A stretch of 64,000 nt of DNA from Mesorhizobium sp. C432A (lineage in GTDB: Bacteria > Pseudomonadota > Alphaproteobacteria > Rhizobiales > Rhizobiaceae): NCBI RefSeq assembly GCF_030323145.1, contig NZ_CP100470.1, positions 1,946,001 through 2,010,000 of the forward strand, written 5' to 3'. How positions within the stretch are numbered: the stretch's first letter is position 1; each line of letters begins with the position of its first letter. Made by a program: the position numbers and the translations under genes. The notes under the pieces are model-generated. The model saw only the letters and a program-made list of their open reading frames with translations. It made no database searches and had not been told where the DNA came from. Below are positions 57,191 through 64,000 of this stretch, one piece after another.

Positions 57191-57221
57191 CTTGAGCGGC
57201 AATGGCTTGCGCCCCATATCT
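57191..57221 (+). promoter_or_regulatory. Candidate RpoH (heat-shock) promoter of clpB
   Basis: CTTGAG (57191-57196) and CATATCT (57215-57221) with an 18-base spacer fit the alphaproteobacterial sigma32 pattern CTTG-N17/18-CYTATNT at all but one position. They lie about 92 bases upstream of the clpB start. ClpB is a classical heat-shock gene, so the match is meaningful. Confidence 0.5.
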
Positions 57222-57312
57222 GGCGTGAACTGGACCCGGCTCGGATGAGCGGGTCCGTCACCGCAATCTGATCCGGTGCCGCAAAGCGGGCCGGTGATGG
57301 AAGGAGACAGAT

Positions 57313-59919
<2,607 letters not shown>

Positions 59920-59925
59920 TCCAAC

Positions 59926-59960
59926 GCCGCGCGTCCGACCGGACGCGCGGCATTTTCTTA
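59926..59960 (+). terminator. Intrinsic terminator of clpB
   Basis: GCCGCGCGTCC (59926-59936), the loop GACC and GGACGCGCGGC (59941-59951) form a perfect 11-bp stem followed by ATTTTCTTAT. It begins 6 bases past the clpB stop codon. Confidence 0.9.
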
Positions 59961-59990
59961 TGAAACAACAATCCTTTGACGGGGGTGCAG

Positions 59991-60347
59991 ATGACGCTGG
60001 ACGACTACAACAGCTTCTGCGCCTCGCTGCCGCAGACGACGCATGTCGTGCAGTGGGGCGGGGCCGATGTCTGGAAAGTCGGTGGCAAGGTCTTCACCAT
60101 CGCCGGCCGTGACCGGGAGGGTGGCGTCTTCGTCACCTTCAAATGCTCTGAAATGGCTTATGACGTGCTGAAGGATCAGCCCGGCTGCCGGCCGGCGCCC
60201 TATCTCGCCTCGCGCGGCATGAACTGGATCCAGCGTCAGACAAGCCAGAGCATGGATGATGATGCGCTGAAGGACTATCTCGGCGAAAGCCACCGCCTCG
60301 TCGTCCTCAAGCTGACGAAGCAGACGCGCAAGGAATTGGGCCTGTAG
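59991..60347 (+). CDS. MmcQ/YjbR-family protein
   Basis: A 118-residue protein of the MmcQ/YjbR family. It has the start TLDDYNSFCASLPQTTHVVQWGGADVWKVGGKVFTIAG, the middle FVTFKCSEMAYDVLKDQPGCRPAPYLA and the end SHRLVVLKLTKQTRKELGL typical of the family, often annotated as DNA-binding because of its CyaY-like fold. The ATG at 59991 with GGGGGTGC upstream is preferred over one at 59976. It is the intact relative of the frameshifted gene at 46.7-47.0 kb, although the two differ clearly in sequence. It stands alone after clpB. Confidence 0.85.
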   Translation: MTLDDYNSFCASLPQTTHVVQWGGADVWKVGGKVFTIAGRDREGGVFVTFKCSEMAYDVLKDQPGCRPAPYLASRGMNWIQRQTSQSMDDDALKDYLGESHRLVVLKLTKQTRKELGL

Positions 60348-60515
60348 CAACCAGTAATCCGCCATCTTCATGCCCGGTTCATGTTGGAAAGCTTATGTTG
60401 TGGTTTGCTGGCGAAGGGGTTTGCCTGCAGGCTTTTGACGATCAGGGCGTTCCTTGCGCATCCAAACGGTGGCGAGAACGTTCTGGTGGGAACACTGCCG
60501 GGCGGCGGCAATTAC

Positions 60516-60618
60516 GCATGACCCCGAAAATCGAAATTCGATTTTCGGAAAGGATCATGCGCAGACATGAAGTGTTACAGCGTCCTTTGCGCGTCCAAAC
60601 GGACGCGCGGCGCTGTAA
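60516..60618. repeat. Composite rhizobial palindromic element upstream of the L,D-transpeptidase gene
   Basis: Two hairpins follow each other. The first has CCGAAAATCGAA (60524-60535) against its exact inverse TTCGATTTTCGG (60537-60548), enclosed by GCATGA and TCATGC (60516 and 60555). The second pairs TTACAGCG (60575-60582) with CGCTGTAA (60611-60618) around GCGCGTCC-AAAC-GGACGCGC. Elements of this design are, to my knowledge, widespread between genes in Rhizobiales. The ribosome binding site of the next gene follows at once. Confidence 0.7.
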
Positions 60619-60639
60619 GTACCGGAGAGTTTGACCACC

Positions 60640-62157
60640 ATGTTCCGCACGATCCTTGCCTTTTCGGTGCTCGCCGCCGGGCTGCTCACGTCCAGCGCCA
60701 TGGCATCGCCGACTGTGGACAACGCACTGCCGGCCGTCCGCGCCGCCGATAGCGGCGGCATTGTGCTTGCCCAGGACGGCAATCTCGACATCTATTACGA
60801 CGCCAGGGGCAACCGCGTCATCGTCGATGCCGAGACCGGCAAGGTCATCGCCATCCAGCCGCCGCAGACCAGGCTCGACCGCCGCGCGCTGCGCCGGGAA
60901 ATGCGGGCACGTGAGCTTGGACGCGCACCGGTCGAAGACGACGACCGCTACTATCTCGACGATCCCGAAGACATGGCGCGTTTCCGCCGCAGGCAACTGG
61001 ACGATCAGGGACGAATCCCCGGCCCGCCGGTTGATGAATACGATCCTGAAAGCGACAGATTCCTGGGGGCCGCTCCGCAGGATGATGCCAATGACAGCGA
61101 CACCTATCCGGAAGCGCCGAAATCCGCTGAACCGCGGCCCGTCAAGCGCCAGCCGCTGAACGAAGCCTCTATCGATCCCGCCGAACCGGCGGCGCCCGCC
61201 GACCAGGCCGCGCTGCCGCCGAAAGCCGGTGGCAAGACCGTGGTCGATCCCTCGCTTTCACTCGGCGCACGCCAGGATGTAGCCGCCTTGCAGGTGCTGC
61301 TCGACCGCGCCGGCGCTTCACCCGGCGTCGTCGACGGGCGCTTCGGCTCCAATGTCGACAAGGCGCTTGCCGCCTATAACCAGATCACCGGCAGCAATCT
61401 GCGCTCGACCGACGCGGTCGGCATCCAGGCTGCGCTGGCGCAAACCGGTGGCGATGCTTTCGCCAATTATACGATCACGCCCGAAGACGCGGCCGGGCCT
61501 TATGTCGCCTCGATACCGGAGGATTACAGCCAGAAGGCGCAGCTCGACCGCATGGCTTACACCTCCGTCACCGAAGCCTTGGCCGAACGGTTCCACATGG
61601 ACGAGAACTACCTGAAGGGGCTCAATCCCGAGGCCGACTTCAGCCGTCCCGGCACCATCATCAAGGTCGCCAATTTCGGCAGGCTGGTGGCGACGCCGGT
61701 TGCCCGCATCGTCGCCGACAAGGACAAGAAGCAGGTGTTCGCCTATAACGCCGGTGGCAAGCTGGTCGCGGCCTATCCGGCCACCATTGGTTCAGCCGAC
61801 ACGCCCTCGCCGACCGGCACTCATACGGTGTCGCGCGTCGCGCTCGATCCGAACTACACCTACAACCCCAGCATCAATTTCAAGCAGGGCCAGAACGACA
61901 AGATCCTGACCATCCCGCCGGGTCCGAACGGCCCGGTCGGCTCGGTGTGGATCGCGCTGGACAAGCCGACCTATGGCATTCACGGCACGCCCGATCCCTC
62001 CAAGATCGGCAAGACCGAAAGCCATGGCTGCGTGCGCCTGACCAACTGGGATGCGCGCGAACTGGCCAAGCTGGTGTCGCCGGGCGTCACCGTCGAGTTC
62101 GTCGGCGGTCCCTCGGCCGATGATGTTGCGGAGCAAGTGAGCGCTCCAGCGCAGTGA
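60640..62157 (+). CDS. L,D-transpeptidase (YkuD) with peptidoglycan-binding domain
   Basis: 505 residues. A signal peptide (ILAFSVLAAGLLTSSAMA) directs it to the periplasm. A Pro/Glu-rich region follows, then a PG_binding_1-like segment (QDVAALQVLLDRAGASPGVVDGRFGSNVDKALAAYNQITG), then a YkuD domain with IHGTP (His448) and the catalytic SHGCVRLTNWDARELA, with Cys464. Such enzymes form 3-3 cross-links in peptidoglycan, prominent in polar-growing Rhizobiales. The ATG at 60640 has GGAGAG upstream. A 14-bp hairpin starts in the stop codon. It is monocistronic. Confidence 0.93.
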   Translation: MFRTILAFSVLAAGLLTSSAMASPTVDNALPAVRAADSGGIVLAQDGNLDIYYDARGNRVIVDAETGKVIAIQPPQTRLDRRALRREMRARELGRAPVEDDDRYYLDDPEDMARFRRRQLDDQGRIPGPPVDEYDPESDRFLGAAPQDDANDSDTYPEAPKSAEPRPVKRQPLNEASIDPAEPAAPADQAALPPKAGGKTVVDPSLSLGARQDVAALQVLLDRAGASPGVVDGRFGSNVDKALAAYNQITGSNLRSTDAVGIQAALAQTGGDAFANYTITPEDAAGPYVASIPEDYSQKAQLDRMAYTSVTEALAERFHMDENYLKGLNPEADFSRPGTIIKVANFGRLVATPVARIVADKDKKQVFAYNAGGKLVAAYPATIGSADTPSPTGTHTVSRVALDPNYTYNPSINFKQGQNDKILTIPPGPNGPVGSVWIALDKPTYGIHGTPDPSKIGKTESHGCVRLTNWDARELAKLVSPGVTVEFVGGPSADDVAEQVSAPAQ

Positions 62158-62188
62158 TATCGGCCTGCCCATAAGGCAGGCCGATATC
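62156..62188 (+). terminator. Hairpin overlapping the L,D-transpeptidase stop codon, likely terminator
   Basis: GATATCGGCCTGCC (62156-62169), a 5-base loop and GGCAGGCCGATATC (62175-62188) form a perfect 14-bp stem that begins within the TGA stop. No T run follows, so it may stabilise the 3' end or act with Rho instead of being a classic intrinsic terminator. Confidence 0.6.
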
Positions 62189-62259
62189 CAAAGCTGGATT
62201 CATGAGCGCAGGGTGCTGGCTGGTTGTTGCCGGCCCGCAACAAGTCTAAGCAGACGCTC

Positions 62260-63819
62260 ATGAAGTCTCCGAGCGAAGCCGCAGCCGTTCCCCTGACCAG
62301 GTCGCTTTCCAACGGTACATTTTGCCCGCAGTCGCAGCGCAAGTTCGTGCTGGTAGCGGCGATCCTGGCGTCAGCGCTCGGCTTCATCGACGGGTCGATC
62401 CTGGCCATTGCCATGCCGGCAATGCGCGTCGACCTCGGCGCCAGCCTGGCCGAGGTCCAGTGGATTTCCAACGCCTATGCGCTGACGCTGTCGGCGCTGA
62501 TTCTGGCCGGCGGCGCCGCCGGCGACCGGTTTGGCCTCAGGCGCGCCTTCGTTGCCGGCATTGCGCTGTTCATCGTCGCTTCGCTGGCCTGCGCGGTGGC
62601 GCCGAATGCGCTGGTGCTCATCGCCTTTCGCGCCATTCAGGGCCTTGGTGCGGCGATCATGGTGCCGGGCAGCCTCGCCATCATCGCCAAGGCCTATCCG
62701 AAGAAGGAGCGCGGCCGGGCGATCGGCATCTGGGCCGCCGCCTCGGCGCTGACGACTGCGCTCGGTCCGGTGCTCGGCGGCTTCGTCCTGTCGGCCTTTG
62801 GCGGCGGTATCTGGCGGGCGATCTTCGCCGTCAACCTGCCGCTCGGGCTGATCTCGATCTATCTCCTGCTGGCCAAGATTCCCGCCGACGCGCCGACGGA
62901 GAAGCGAAGCCTCGATCTCGGCGGCGCCGCTCTCGCCACGCTTGCCTTCGGGGCGCTTGCCTACGGACTGACCTCGATGAGCGCCGAAGGCAGCGGGCTG
63001 ATGTCGGGGCCGAGCATCGCCGCAGGCGCCGTGCTGCTTATCATCTTCATCGTCTTCGAGCTTCGGCAGCGCGAGCCGATGATCGATCTCAAGCTGTTTC
63101 GGATCGGCGCCTTTGCCGGCGCCAACCTCGCCACCTTCTTCCTGTATTTCGCGCTGTCGGCCAATCTGTTCTACCTGCCGATGCTGTTGATCGCCGGATG
63201 GGGGCTGAGCACCAAAGAGGTCGGTTTCATCTTCCTGCCGCTGTCGGCGTCGATCGCGCTGCTGTCGGGTCTCGTCGGCCAGTGGTCGGATCGCATCGGT
63301 CCGCGTTTTCCGATCGCCAGCGGCTGCCTGGTAGTTGCCATCGCCTTTGCCGGGTTGGCTTTGCTCACTCATGCCGGCATGCACAATTTCTGGACCGGTA
63401 TCTTTCCGCTGATGGCGGTGATGGGGCTCGGCATGGCGCTGGTGGTGTCGCCGCTGTCGACGGCGGTCATGACCGCGGTCGAGGACAAGGATACCGGCGC
63501 CGCTTCCGGCATCAACAATGCGGTTTCGCGCATTGGCGGGCTGATTGCTGTGGCGGCGATGGGCTCGCTCGCGGCCTGGGTCTATTCGACGATGCTCGAT
63601 ACCAGCGCTAGGCCGGGCATTCCGGGATTCGGCGAACCGGCATTGGCCGGCCTGGCGCCAGACCTTGATGCAACACGGCTCGCCGCCAGCGATGCGGCGT
63701 TCGCGGCCGTGTCGACAGTGACGGCCGTGCTTTGCCTGCTTGCCGCTATTATCGCCTGGGCCACCGTTTCGGGGCAAAAGCTGCCTTGGTCACGAGCCGA
63801 AGAGGAGCAGTCGACCTGA
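62260..63819 (+). CDS. DHA2-family (EmrB/QacA-like) MFS drug transporter
   Basis: 519 residues with about 14 hydrophobic helices, the DHA2 family layout. Motif A appears as AGDRFGLRRAF after helix 2, and the drug-antiporter motif C as ALGPVLGGFV in helix 5. N-terminal VAAILASALGFIDGSILAIAMPAMRVDLGASLAEVQWISNAYAL is diagnostic of EmrB/QacA relatives. It should expel hydrophobic compounds with proton motive force. There is no adjoining membrane-fusion gene or regulator in the window. I start at the ATG at 62260, with no strong ribosome binding site visible. Confidence 0.93.
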   Translation: MKSPSEAAAVPLTRSLSNGTFCPQSQRKFVLVAAILASALGFIDGSILAIAMPAMRVDLGASLAEVQWISNAYALTLSALILAGGAAGDRFGLRRAFVAGIALFIVASLACAVAPNALVLIAFRAIQGLGAAIMVPGSLAIIAKAYPKKERGRAIGIWAAASALTTALGPVLGGFVLSAFGGGIWRAIFAVNLPLGLISIYLLLAKIPADAPTEKRSLDLGGAALATLAFGALAYGLTSMSAEGSGLMSGPSIAAGAVLLIIFIVFELRQREPMIDLKLFRIGAFAGANLATFFLYFALSANLFYLPMLLIAGWGLSTKEVGFIFLPLSASIALLSGLVGQWSDRIGPRFPIASGCLVVAIAFAGLALLTHAGMHNFWTGIFPLMAVMGLGMALVVSPLSTAVMTAVEDKDTGAASGINNAVSRIGGLIAVAAMGSLAAWVYSTMLDTSARPGIPGFGEPALAGLAPDLDATRLAASDAAFAAVSTVTAVLCLLAAIIAWATVSGQKLPWSRAEEEQST

Positions 63820-63887
63820 TTCGGAGCCGACCCGATTCGGAATGCTCTGATGGGGCGATTATGATTCGCCAGCGTCGAGTGTGACGG

Positions 63888-63933
63888 CTTAAAGCGCGTC
63901 GCGCTGAAACGGATTCATACGACGCGCTTTAAG
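63888..63933. repeat. Palindromic intergenic element at the window end
   Basis: CTTAAAGCGCGTCG (63888-63901) and its exact inverse CGACGCGCTTTAAG (63920-63933) enclose 18 bases (CGCTGAAACGGATTCATA). It is a perfect 14-bp inverted repeat of the class found between genes throughout rhizobial chromosomes. The remaining bases to 64000 show no gene I can support. Confidence 0.7.
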
Positions 63934-64000
63934 TGTTTGTTTTGAGGCATGTCCTTGTCCAGAGCCGCGGCACACTTCTGGGCGACATGCATTAGCCTTC

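Overview
The window looks like a stretch of a Mesorhizobium-type chromosome (Rhizobiales, Alphaproteobacteria). The evidence is the high GC, the housekeeping run comF-grxC-nitrilase-DUF1178-ubiG-lysC-ptsP-prfA-prmC-DUF4167-clpB, the secA/parvulin/argJ block, and several families of intergenic palindromic repeats of the kind that litter rhizobial genomes. The genus is an inference from gene order and repeats; no rRNA or tRNA gene is seen.

Region 1 (1-18.7 kb) is a defence island. A Vsr mismatch endonuclease and a C5-cytosine methyltransferase are divergent at 0.46-2.5 kb. Facing the methyltransferase is a tightly overlapped five-gene minus-strand operon (11.7 to 2.5 kb). In transcription order it encodes an ankyrin-sigma70 fusion, a GHKL (MORC/Hsp90-like) ATPase, a Z1-domain helicase-like ATPase, a DUF4420 PD-(D/E)xK nuclease and an AIPR (abortive-infection) protein. 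Most of these families belong to the predicted MORC/Z1 restriction systems; a dedicated sigma factor as first gene is the unusual part. Next comes a lone restriction-endonuclease-fold protein, and divergent from it an operon of an AAA+ ATPase and a subtilisin-like protease (an IetAS pair), a patatin-like phospholipase and a 63-residue orphan.

Region 2 (18.7-32.4 kb) is mixed accessory and envelope DNA. It holds a short CDF-type transporter flanked by copies of a dispersed repeat, a beta-propeller protein, a CelD/BcsL-like acetyltransferase coupled to a flippase, a decayed type ISP restriction-modification gene (two frameshifts and a stop codon), a small gene with a degenerate paralogue behind it, a periplasmic protein, a broken DUF1127 gene, and a DUF4242 gene divergent from a large ATPase-LuxR regulator. 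The intergenic DNA of that last pair carries two striking candidate operators.

Region 3 (32.4-64 kb) is mostly core genome: secA, a parvulin isomerase, a TetR regulator with tandem operator-like repeats, a secreted caspase-fold protein, argJ-GNAT-nudix, a Flp pilin, an NDUFAF5-like methyltransferase, the comF to clpB run (interrupted by a MarR/EamA pair and a frameshifted YjbR gene), an intact YjbR protein, an L,D-transpeptidase and a DHA2 drug exporter. Several intrinsic terminators and repeat elements can be placed exactly. Residue numbers, repeats and palindromes were derived by hand from the sequence; family assignments rest on recognised motifs, without any database search.
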